Origin: Nitrosomonadales bacterium | Lineage (GTDB): Bacteria > Pseudomonadota > Gammaproteobacteria > Burkholderiales > Gallionellaceae | DNA length: 64,000 bases | Assembly: GCA_016235045.1 (NCBI GenBank) | Contig: JACRME010000008.1 | Span: 124,001 to 188,000 of the forward strand | Reading direction: 5' to 3' | The notes under the pieces: model-generated | Databases searched by the model: none | Seen by the model: the letters and a program-made list of their open reading frames with translations, nothing else | Told to the model about the DNA's origin: nothing | In this document: positions 9,941 through 17,529 of the stretch, in pieces | How the letters are laid out: each line of letters opens with the position of its first letter | Numbering within the stretch: the stretch's first letter is position 1 | Made by a program: the position numbers and the translations under genes

Positions 9941-10663
9941 ATGAAGAAACTGCTCGCACTATTCTGCACCTTGAGTCTCGCGCAACCCGCCCTGGCGGCA
10001 AACATCTCCACTTTGGGAAACCTTGGGCAGTCCGAATTCAGGACGCTCTCCGAAGACCTTGGCGCCGCACTCAGCTACAAACCCATCACCCCGGCAGAAC
10101 CGCTGGGCACCACCGGTTTCGACATGGGCATCGAAGTCACCCAGACCGATACCTCCAGGAGCGCCCAGGCGTGGAGCAAAGCCACCAATAACGGCAGCAC
10201 CGTCAGCAAGGTGTATGTGCCCAGGTTGCACATCGCCAAGGGCTTGCCATTCGGCATCGACATTGCCGCGTTCTATTCCAAAATCCCGAGCACCAACATC
10301 TCGCTGGTCGGCGGCGAATTGCGTTACGCCATCGTCGAGGGCGGCATTGCCACGCCGGCAATCGCGGTGCGCGGTTCCTACACCAAACTGGGCGGCGTCG
10401 ATCAACTGGCGCTGGACACCAAAGGGCTGGACGTTTCCATTTCCAAGGGGTTTGCCATGCTCACCCCCTACGCCGGGGTGGGCCAGGTTTGGGTCACCAG
10501 CAAAGCCAACGTGACGCCCCTGACCCTGTCCGAAGAAAAATTCACCCAGAGCAAGGTGTTCGTCGGCGCCAACCTCAACCTCGGCCTCACCAATATTGCC
10601 GCGGAAGTGGACAAGACCGGCGGCATCCAGTCGGTCAGCCTGAAACTGGGTTTCCGTTTCTAG
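9941..10663 (+). CDS. predicted outer-membrane beta-barrel protein
   Basis: This 240-residue protein has a clear signal peptide (residues 1-20, cleavage after ALA). The mature part is made of alternating hydrophobic strands separated by short turns and ends in an aromatic residue (LGFRF), as outer-membrane barrels do. The start at 9941 is chosen for the signal peptide and the AGAGGAA site upstream. I do not recognise a named family. It lies between lemA and the GIDE-domain gene with gaps of 96 and 46 bases and may be cotranscribed with them. Confidence 0.75.
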   Translation: MKKLLALFCTLSLAQPALAANISTLGNLGQSEFRTLSEDLGAALSYKPITPAEPLGTTGFDMGIEVTQTDTSRSAQAWSKATNNGSTVSKVYVPRLHIAKGLPFGIDIAAFYSKIPSTNISLVGGELRYAIVEGGIATPAIAVRGSYTKLGGVDQLALDTKGLDVSISKGFAMLTPYAGVGQVWVTSKANVTPLTLSEEKFTQSKVFVGANLNLGLTNIAAEVDKTGGIQSVSLKLGFRF

Positions 10664-10709
10664 TTTCTAGCCTTCAGCACCTGCTGCGCGTAGCCCGACG
10701 AGGACGTCG

Positions 10710-11612
10710 ATGCTGACCACCCTCCGCCGCGAATATGCGCAGTTCGTCACTTCCGGCGGGCAACTCATCCTGCTGTTGGTCGGCATCAAACTGGAATCGC
10801 GGATCGGCTGGCTGTGGTGCCTGGGCTGCATGTCCGCCGTCAGCCTGTTCGCCTGGTATTCGGCGCTGCATCGCCTGCGCGCGATCAGCGGCACGCCGAC
10901 TTCGCGCATCGCTTCTGCCGCGCAAGGGTACGTCGAGTTGACCGGTCGCGGCCGACCCGGCCCCATCCCCCTTATCAGCAAGCTGCGCGTTCTGCCGTGC
11001 CTGTGGTATCGCTGGAAAGTGGAGCAGCGCAACTCGAAGAACCAGTGGAGCACCCTGGACAAGGGTGAGAGCAGCGACTATTTCGTGCTGCGCGACAACA
11101 GCGGCGAGTGCGTGGTCGACCCGGGACAGGCGGAGATCATCACCAAGCACCGCGACGAATGGTCGGACGGCAGCTACCGCTACACCGAATGGAAACTCAT
11201 CCGGGACGACCTCCTCTACGTCATCGGCGAATTCAAGACAATTGGTGGCAGCGGCACCCCACTTACCCATGACGATTTCGTCAAGCAGGTTCTGGCCGAA
11301 TGGAAGATGGACAACGCCGACCTGCTCAAGCGCTTCGATCTGGACAACAACGGCGAGCTGGACATGCGCGAATGGATGCTGGCGCGCTCAGCCGCAAAGC
11401 GCGAGGCGGAAAAGCGCCTGGATCAGGCGCGCTCCGAACCGGATACCAACTTCATGCTGAAGCCAAATGCAAGTCTGACCCGGGCCGCCCGGATTACATG
11501 GTCGCGTAACGCTTCTTCGCCGCCACCGCGTTCACGATATAGCCGCGGGTTTCGGCATAGGGCAATTTGGTGCGTAGCGCGTTGTACACGTCATCGGGGG
11601 CCATCGAGTTGA
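10710..11612 (+). CDS. GIDE-domain membrane protein, C-terminus apparently lost
   Basis: The N-terminal part has two membrane segments (about residues 15-50) followed by a GIDE-type domain, as in proteins annotated 'E3 ubiquitin ligase' in bacteria, where the enzymatic meaning is unproven. An EF-hand-like loop DLDNNGELDMREW lies near residues 211-223. Family members usually continue past the NFMLKP segment into one more membrane helix. Here the last 50 or so residues are Arg/Ser/Pro-rich, low in hydrophobicity and read antisense through the end of the convergent mltC gene (11494-11612), so this tail looks like read-through after loss of the true 3' end. Products may be non-functional. Confidence 0.7.
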   Translation: MLTTLRREYAQFVTSGGQLILLLVGIKLESRIGWLWCLGCMSAVSLFAWYSALHRLRAISGTPTSRIASAAQGYVELTGRGRPGPIPLISKLRVLPCLWYRWKVEQRNSKNQWSTLDKGESSDYFVLRDNSGECVVDPGQAEIITKHRDEWSDGSYRYTEWKLIRDDLLYVIGEFKTIGGSGTPLTHDDFVKQVLAEWKMDNADLLKRFDLDNNGELDMREWMLARSAAKREAEKRLDQARSEPDTNFMLKPNASLTRAARITWSRNASSPPPRSRYSRGFRHRAIWCVARCTRHRGPSS

Positions 11613-12696
11613 TCCTGTCCAGCGCATCCTCCTGCCGCGCTTTTCCGCCCAACTTGCTGAAGGCGCGGAACACATTGCTCGGGCCGGTGTTGTAGGCGGC
11701 GATGGCGCAGTATTCGCGCGAGACGGCGTTGCGTATCTGGCTCAGCGGGGTGTCGTTGAGCAGCACGCCAAGGTAGGTCGCCCCCAGTTCGATATTGTTG
11801 CCGGCATCGAACAGATACTCCTTGCTCGGCATCATATCCTCGCCCTTGGCTTTGCGGTACGCCTCGCGCCCGCCGCTGCTGGGCACCAACTGCATCATGC
11901 CGTAGGCAGGCGCGCTGGAAACCGCAAACGGATTGAACGAGCTTTCGATCTTGATGATGGCGTAAATCAGGCTGCGGCTGACCTGCGTGTCTTCGGAATA
12001 TTTGCGCACCGTCTCGGCATACTGCACCGCACGCTTGTCCAGATGCGCGTTCACCATGTTCATTTGCACGTAAAGCACGTTCTTGCTTGTGCCGTTGGCA
12101 TCGATGGTGCGCGTCTGCAACTTGTTGGCGACCAGAAACCCGGTATAGCGGTCGATGTCCTCGCGCGTCTTGAGCACCACGTTATTCTCGTCCACAACGA
12201 GATCCTGCAGATACGGCGCGCCGCCCAGCGGAATTTCCCTGTCCGAGAACAGGTCGACCGCACCCGGATCGTCCGGCGTCAGCAGCGCAACCACCGCCGC
12301 ATTGCGCAACTTCTCCTTTGCATTTTCCTCATCCAGGTGTTCGATCAGGATGGTGCCCGCATCGTAATCCACCACCACGCGATTCTTGTAATTCTCGGTG
12401 TATTTCACATAGCGCGTACGGCTGGCCAACACGCCCGATTCGCGCTTGCCCCACCTGGCGCCGCTCTCCTTCTGCACGTTGCCCATCAGGCGGTCGTATT
12501 CCGCCCTGACCCGCTTCAGGTCGGAAACGATCAGTTCCGGATTGTATTTGTATGCGTTCGCGCGGCGCTCGGCCATGCTCTTGAGCGCTTTTTCCGGGTC
12601 TTTCGACAATGCAACCTGCAGCATCTGCTGCGTGGTGCAGGCAGGCAAAACCATGGCGATGACCGCAATCGACATCCATCCTTCTTTGAACTTCAT
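11494..12696 (-). CDS. mltC: membrane-bound lytic murein transglycosylase, MltC type
   Basis: This outer-membrane lipoprotein cleaves peptidoglycan glycan strands to 1,6-anhydromuropeptides. The 400-residue product has a lipobox (LPAC, Cys20), an N-terminal DUF3393-like region (about 50-230) and a C-terminal SLT domain with catalytic Glu251 in KIESSFNPFAVSS, followed by AYGMMQLVP and the AAYNTGPSNVFRAF motif. That domain pair is the MltC arrangement. It is followed upstream by uup on the same strand after 10 bases. Its last 40 codons overlap the antisense tail of the GIDE gene. Confidence 0.9.
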   Translation of the reverse strand: MKFKEGWMSIAVIAMVLPACTTQQMLQVALSKDPEKALKSMAERRANAYKYNPELIVSDLKRVRAEYDRLMGNVQKESGARWGKRESGVLASRTRYVKYTENYKNRVVVDYDAGTILIEHLDEENAKEKLRNAAVVALLTPDDPGAVDLFSDREIPLGGAPYLQDLVVDENNVVLKTREDIDRYTGFLVANKLQTRTIDANGTSKNVLYVQMNMVNAHLDKRAVQYAETVRKYSEDTQVSRSLIYAIIKIESSFNPFAVSSAPAYGMMQLVPSSGGREAYRKAKGEDMMPSKEYLFDAGNNIELGATYLGVLLNDTPLSQIRNAVSREYCAIAAYNTGPSNVFRAFSKLGGKARQEDALDRINSMAPDDVYNALRTKLPYAETRGYIVNAVAAKKRYATM

Positions 12697-12706
12697 GCGC
12701 CCTCCC

Positions 12707-14605
12707 TCAACGGCCTTCCAGAATCTCCCAGCGCGCCATCAACTCCAGCAATTCATCCTCGATTTTGGCCGCGCGCTCCTGCAATTGTTTGGCATGTGCC
12801 GGATTGTCGCGGAACAACGCCCCCGCACCCAGCGCGGCAGCGATTTCTTCCTGCTCGCGCTCCAGCACCTCGATGCGCTGCGGCATCTCGTCCAGTTCCT
12901 TCTGCTCCTTGAAGCTGAGCTTGCCCGAGGCCTTGGGCTTGGCCGCTGCTACCCTGGGCGCAGGTTTGGCCGGCGTGGCCGCAGCGGTTTTCTGCGCCGC
13001 TTCGTATTTCTTCACCCGCACCCAGTCTTCATAGCCGCCGACGTATTCCATCAGTTTTCCGTCGCCCTCGAAGGCGATCACCTGCGTCACCACGTTGTCG
13101 AGGAAGGCGCGGTCGTGACTGACCAGGAACAAGGTGCCGTCGTATTGCGCCAGCATTTCTTCCAGCAACTCCAAGGTCTCGATATCGAGGTCGTTGGTCG
13201 GCTCGTCCAGCACCAGCACGTTGCTGGGCCGCGTGAACAGGCGCGCCAACAACAGGCGGTTGCGTTCGCCGCCGCTCAGAGACTTCACCGGCGAACGCGC
13301 GCGCTCCGGCGCGAACAGGAAATCGCCGAGATAGCTGATGACGTGCTTCTTCGCGCCGCCGATCTCGATGAAGTCCGGGCGCTGGCTGAGGGTGTCGGCC
13401 AGCGTGGCGTTGTCGTCGAGTTGCGCGCGCAACTGGTCGAAGTAGGCCACGCTGATCTTGGTGCCCAGTTTCACCGTGCCAGAATCCGGCGCCAGTTCGC
13501 CCAGAATGATCTTGAGCAAGGTGCTCTTGCCCGCGCCGTTGGGGCCGAGCAGGCCGATCTTGTCGCCGCGCTGGATGCGGCAGGAGAAATCGTCGACGAT
13601 CCTGCGCTCGCCGTAAGTCTTGCAGACATGTTCCAGTTCCGCCACCAGCTTGCCGGAGCGGTCGCCCGCATCCAGATTCATCTCCACCTTGCCGACCTTC
13701 TCGCGCCGCGCCGCGCGTTCCAGGCGCAGCGCTTCCAGCCGCAGCACGCGGCCCTCGTTGCGCGTGCGCCGCGCCTTCACGCCCTGGCGTATCCACACCT
13801 CTTCCTGCGCCAGCACCTTGTCGAACTTGGCGTTCACCACCGCCTCGTCCGCCAGCATGCGCTCCTTGATCTTCTGGTAGGCGGCGAAGTTGCCGGGGAA
13901 ACTGGCCAGCTTGCCGCGATCCAATTCAACGATGCGCGTGGCAACGTTGTCGAGGAAGCGCCGGTCGTGGGTGACCAGCAGCACGCTGCCGCGAAAATCC
14001 TTGAGCAGGCCTTCCAGCCATTCGATGGAAGCGAAATCCAGATGGTTGGTCGGCTCGTCCAAGATCAGCACCTCCGGTTCCGCCACCAGCGCCTGCGCCA
14101 GCGCCACGCGCTTGCGCACGCCGCCGGACAGCGAACCCACCAGCGCTTCCGGGTCGAGCTCCAGGCGCTGGATCGCGGTCTCGATGCGCGCCTGCACCGC
14201 CCAGCCGTTCTGCGCTTCCAGCGCGGTCTGCAAGGGCTGCATGGCTTCCAGCAGCTTGTCGTAATCGGCATCCGGCTCGCCCAACTGGTGCGAGAGATGA
14301 TGGTAGTCGGTGATGATCTGGTGCAGCTCGCCCAGCCCGCGCGCCACTTCGTCGAACACGGTGGCTTCCGCATCCAGCACCGGCTCCTGGCTCACATAGC
14401 AGATGCGCGTGGAAGGCTGGCGCCACAGCGTGCCGTCGTCCAGATGGGCCTGAGCGGCCAGCACCTTGAGCAGGGTGGATTTGCCGCCGCCGTTGCGACC
14501 GATGAGGCCGACGCGCTCGCCCTCGTCGAGTTGAAAGTCCACGTGATCCAGCAGGGCGACGTGACCGAAGGCGATGCTCGCCTTGTCCAGCGTGATATAC
14601 GGCAT
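12707..14605 (-). CDS. uup: ABC-F ATPase Uup
   Basis: Uup is a soluble tandem ATPase of the ABC-F class linked to ribosome function and to suppression of transposon excision. The 632-residue product has Walker A boxes GRNGGGKST (36-44) and GPNGAGKST (354-362), signature LSGG at 159-162 and 443-446, Walker B/EPTN at about 180-190 and 464-474, and a C-terminal coiled coil (about 565-632) that is typical of Uup. It follows the small membrane-protein gene with no gap (14605/14606) and is followed by mltC. Confidence 0.93.
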   Translation of the reverse strand: MPYITLDKASIAFGHVALLDHVDFQLDEGERVGLIGRNGGGKSTLLKVLAAQAHLDDGTLWRQPSTRICYVSQEPVLDAEATVFDEVARGLGELHQIITDYHHLSHQLGEPDADYDKLLEAMQPLQTALEAQNGWAVQARIETAIQRLELDPEALVGSLSGGVRKRVALAQALVAEPEVLILDEPTNHLDFASIEWLEGLLKDFRGSVLLVTHDRRFLDNVATRIVELDRGKLASFPGNFAAYQKIKERMLADEAVVNAKFDKVLAQEEVWIRQGVKARRTRNEGRVLRLEALRLERAARREKVGKVEMNLDAGDRSGKLVAELEHVCKTYGERRIVDDFSCRIQRGDKIGLLGPNGAGKSTLLKIILGELAPDSGTVKLGTKISVAYFDQLRAQLDDNATLADTLSQRPDFIEIGGAKKHVISYLGDFLFAPERARSPVKSLSGGERNRLLLARLFTRPSNVLVLDEPTNDLDIETLELLEEMLAQYDGTLFLVSHDRAFLDNVVTQVIAFEGDGKLMEYVGGYEDWVRVKKYEAAQKTAAATPAKPAPRVAAAKPKASGKLSFKEQKELDEMPQRIEVLEREQEEIAAALGAGALFRDNPAHAKQLQERAAKIEDELLELMARWEILEGR

Positions 14606-15058
14606 TTAACTGTTCTTTTCTTGCTCTTGCGGCAGGGAGGATTGATAGATGAGCGAGAATCCGACGGCGAAACAGCCCATCGCAAAGTAACCGAACGAAG
14701 TCGTGAACTTGTTCAGCACCAGGTGCGCGTTGTAGCTATCGATGTTGCCGGCGAAAAAATGGAACACGAACAGCAATGCAGCCAGGATATTCCCGGCCAA
14801 CAGCAAGCGGTGACCCGACCTGAAGCCATTCCCTTCCGGTTTTCCCTGCGGCGGCAGACCGCGCATGAAATGCCAGACCAGATAGACCAGCAGCAGCAAC
14901 AGCAACGCACCCACCATGCGCCCCGGCACATCCCCTTCGGCGGTCGCCACGCCCAGCATTTCGAGCAGCACCCGCCCCGTCGCCGCAACCCAGCCCATCG
15001 CCAACGTTTGCAGCATCAAAAACCAGGCTACGAACACATTCAGATCCGGATACTTCAT
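14606..15058 (-). CDS. four-helix inner-membrane protein, unknown
   Basis: The 150-residue product has four predicted membrane helices (about 8-25, 44-64, 83-103, 118-138) and a charged C-terminal tail. No motif identifies a function. The ATG at 15058 overlaps the TGA of the peroxiredoxin gene (TGATG), so the two are probably translated together, and its stop abuts uup. The association suggests an accessory to the periplasmic peroxiredoxin or simply an envelope gene in the same unit. Confidence 0.75.
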   Translation of the reverse strand: MKYPDLNVFVAWFLMLQTLAMGWVAATGRVLLEMLGVATAEGDVPGRMVGALLLLLLVYLVWHFMRGLPPQGKPEGNGFRSGHRLLLAGNILAALLFVFHFFAGNIDSYNAHLVLNKFTTSFGYFAMGCFAVGFSLIYQSSLPQEQEKNS

Positions 15059-15597
15059 CACTTGCCTTTCTCGGTTAATTTTTTCAATTCCTCGATGATC
15101 TCGGTCGAATGTTTCGACGTCTCGACCTTCATATATACCTTTCCGACCCTGCCCTGCGGATCGATCAAAAAGGTGTACCGCTTCGCGAACTTGATCACCA
15201 TAAAATCCGTCAATGCGCCGTACCGTGCCGCCACCTCGGCGGACTTGTCCGCCAGCAACGGGAAGGGCAGGTGGTACTTCTTGGCGAACCCGGCATGGCT
15301 GTCGCTGTCGTCCACGCTGATACCCACCACCTGCGCACCCAATGCCGTCAGCTTGTGCAGATCGTCGCGGAAGGCGCAAGCCTCCTGCGTGCAGCCCGGC
15401 GTATCGTCCTTGGGGTAGAAATAGAGCACCAGCCATTTGCCCGCATAGTCCTTCAGGGTGTGCTGCACCCCGTTCTGGTCGGGCAAATTGAAATCGGGCG
15501 CAGCCTCGCCCACTTTGGGCAACTCGCCGGCACGGGCCATCTGGCTCAACGCCAGCGCCAAAGCGGCGAACAAACCAGACAAGATCAGCCATTTCAT
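15058..15597 (-). CDS. exported BCP/PrxQ-type peroxiredoxin
   Basis: Peroxiredoxins of this group reduce peroxides through a reactive cysteine. The 179-residue protein carries a signal peptide (residues 1-23, ending ARA), then the AhpC/TSA fold with YFYPKDDTPGCTQEAC, giving peroxidatic and resolving cysteines five residues apart as in BCP/PrxQ. The signal peptide places it in the periplasm, unlike cytoplasmic BCP. The GCAGCCTCCTT complement gives a strong ribosome site (AAGGAGGCTGC). It is first in the unit with the four-helix protein, uup and mltC. Confidence 0.9.
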   Translation of the reverse strand: MKWLILSGLFAALALALSQMARAGELPKVGEAAPDFNLPDQNGVQHTLKDYAGKWLVLYFYPKDDTPGCTQEACAFRDDLHKLTALGAQVVGISVDDSDSHAGFAKKYHLPFPLLADKSAEVAARYGALTDFMVIKFAKRYTFLIDPQGRVGKVYMKVETSKHSTEIIEELKKLTEKGK

Positions 15598-15655
15598 TGC
15601 AGCCTCCTTGTGTCGGATAAGCGGGAAGAGATTTTACGTTAGAATGCGCGGCGTT

Positions 15656-15730
15656 GCCCCGGTAGTTAAATGGATATAACAAGCCCCTCCTAAGGGCTAG
15701 TTACAGGTTCGATTCCCGTCCGGGGTACCA
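15656..15730 (+). tRNA. tRNA-Arg (anticodon CCU)
   Basis: The 75-base cloverleaf has acceptor stem GCCCCGG with CCGGGGT, T-loop GGTTCGATTCC, and an anticodon stem AGCCC/GGGCT holding loop CTCCTAA, so the anticodon is CCU and reads the rare Arg codon AGG. The terminal CCA is encoded (15728-15730). It stands alone between the minus-strand peroxiredoxin gene and the plus-strand sensor cassette. No integrase or attachment-site repeat is seen next to it. Confidence 0.95.
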
Positions 15731-15984
15731 ATCCTGAAAAAATGCAGGCATTTCAGCGCCTGGCACCCCACAACAAACACGGTACCCGGCGATCTGCCGG
15801 TATCTCCCCAACCAATAACCGCGTGTCCGACAGTGGATTCCGCCTTGAAACCAACACCAGGTATAGGAGGTTATCTAGATAGTTTGGCATATTGACCGTG
15901 GAACGAGCACGGCGTAGCTTGGGGAAGCAGCGTTGTGGCCATTCAATGCCGCAAGCCAATAACAATAAAAGACAGGGATGAGCT

Positions 15985-17529
15985 ATGCGCGATCCGGGCG
16001 ACGCCGCTGACACCTCACATTCCGACATCCTCAAGATCGTCCTGATCTACGCTGTCTTGGCGGGGCTGTGGATCCTGCTCTCGGATCAAATCACGGAATG
16101 GGTGTTCACCGATGCGACCCTGCTGCACATCGCGCAAACCCTCAAGGGGTGGTTATTCGTAGGCGTCACCTCGATACTGCTCTACTTTCTGCTCGATAAA
16201 TCGTCCCGGCGATCCGGGCGCCCCAACAAGCCGGGGCGGCATTCCGGACTCGTCAACTGGAAGCCCTGGTGGCTTTACCTGTTCGCCGCAACGACAACAC
16301 TCTTCATCCTGCTGATCCGCCAGCACATCGCCATTTCGTCCGGCGAGCGGCCGCTGCTTATCCTGTTCATGCTCCCCATCATCCTGAGCGCGGCGCTCGG
16401 CGGACTCGGCCCCGGATTGACATCGACCGCCATCGCCGCGCTGGCCGTCGCGTATTTCGCCATCCCGCCGGTTGGCAACTTCGGGATCGAACATTCATAC
16501 GATTTGTACCAGCTGCTATTCCTGGTCGCCGAAGGAGTGCTCGTCAGCTATCTCAGCGAAATGCTGCACGAAGCGCGTTACCGCTCCGAAACGGAACGCC
16601 ATAATGCCGAAGCCAACCTGGCAGAAAAAACCCGCGCCATGGAATTGCTCGATGCCATCGCCGAGGGCTCCACCGACGCCACCTTCGCTCAGGACCTGCA
16701 AGGGCGTTACATTCTGCTGAATCGGGCTGCCGCCCGTTTCATCGGCAAGACCACCCGGGAACTATTGGGCCAGAGCGCCGCCGATATCTTTCCGCGCGAG
16801 CAAGAACTCAGCACAAAGGACGGAAGCACGTTCTTTCTGACTACCAAGGGGCCGATACATGACGAAGCCGGCAAGGTGATCGGCCTGTTCGGCATCGCAC
16901 GCGACATCACCGGGATCAAGACCACGGAAGAAGCGTTCAAACGCGAGCGCGACCGCAACCAGCGCTACCTCGACAGCGTCCAGAACATCATGATCGCCCT
17001 CGATACGGAAGGACGCATCGGCATGATCAACCGTTACGGCTGCGAACTGCTGGGTTACCGGGAAAGCGAATTGCTGGGAAAGGACTGGTTCAAAACCTGC
17101 CTGCCGCAACCGGAGGGGATTGAAATCCTTTTGCCGGTTTTCCGCAGAATATTGGCGGGCGACTTGAAAGACACGCAGCACTACGAGAATGCAGTCGTTT
17201 GCCGCGACGGCAGCCGACGGATGATCTCCTGGCGCAATAACTACTTCAAGAACGAAGTGGGCAACATCGTCGGCACGCTCAGCTCCGGCGAAGACATCAC
17301 CGAACGCAAGTCCGCCGAAGCCGCGCTGCTCCGGCAAACCGAGGAAGTGCGCCTGCGCAACGAAGAACTGGAGCGATTCAATCGCGCCTCGGTGGGACGG
17401 GAACTGGACATGATCTCGCTCAAACAGCAGATCAACGAACTGTCCCGCCAACTCGGAAAAGAACCGCCCTACCCGCTCGCCTTCCTCGACACTTCGACCG
17501 GATCGCACCGGGGAGATGAAACGCCATGA
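15985..17529 (+). CDS. membrane PAS-domain sensor protein without kinase domain
   Basis: The 514-residue protein has two N-terminal membrane helices, a second membrane block resembling the KdpD-type DUF4118 bundle (about 90-200), two PAS domains (about 215-320 and 330-435, each followed by an S-box DIT motif) and a C-terminal coiled coil ending in a conserved-looking PYPLAFLD tail. There is no HisKA, HATPase, GGDEF or other output domain. Its TGA overlaps the ATG of the next gene, a histidine kinase (ATGA), so it probably senses a signal and works through that kinase. Confidence 0.85.
   Translation: MRDPGDAADTSHSDILKIVLIYAVLAGLWILLSDQITEWVFTDATLLHIAQTLKGWLFVGVTSILLYFLLDKSSRRSGRPNKPGRHSGLVNWKPWWLYLFAATTTLFILLIRQHIAISSGERPLLILFMLPIILSAALGGLGPGLTSTAIAALAVAYFAIPPVGNFGIEHSYDLYQLLFLVAEGVLVSYLSEMLHEARYRSETERHNAEANLAEKTRAMELLDAIAEGSTDATFAQDLQGRYILLNRAAARFIGKTTRELLGQSAADIFPREQELSTKDGSTFFLTTKGPIHDEAGKVIGLFGIARDITGIKTTEEAFKRERDRNQRYLDSVQNIMIALDTEGRIGMINRYGCELLGYRESELLGKDWFKTCLPQPEGIEILLPVFRRILAGDLKDTQHYENAVVCRDGSRRMISWRNNYFKNEVGNIVGTLSSGEDITERKSAEAALLRQTEEVRLRNEELERFNRASVGRELDMISLKQQINELSRQLGKEPPYPLAFLDTSTGSHRGDETP

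Noticed and set aside
12446-15418. A 990-codon plus-strand open frame
   Set aside because: It lies entirely opposite uup and its neighbours, which have clear motifs. High GC and codon bias produce long stop-free antisense frames; the translation is His/Arg/Gln-rich and has no domain.
15656-15984. tRNA-Arg as an integration site of a genomic island
   Set aside because: No integrase, no direct repeat of the tRNA 3' end and no base-composition break could be seen downstream.
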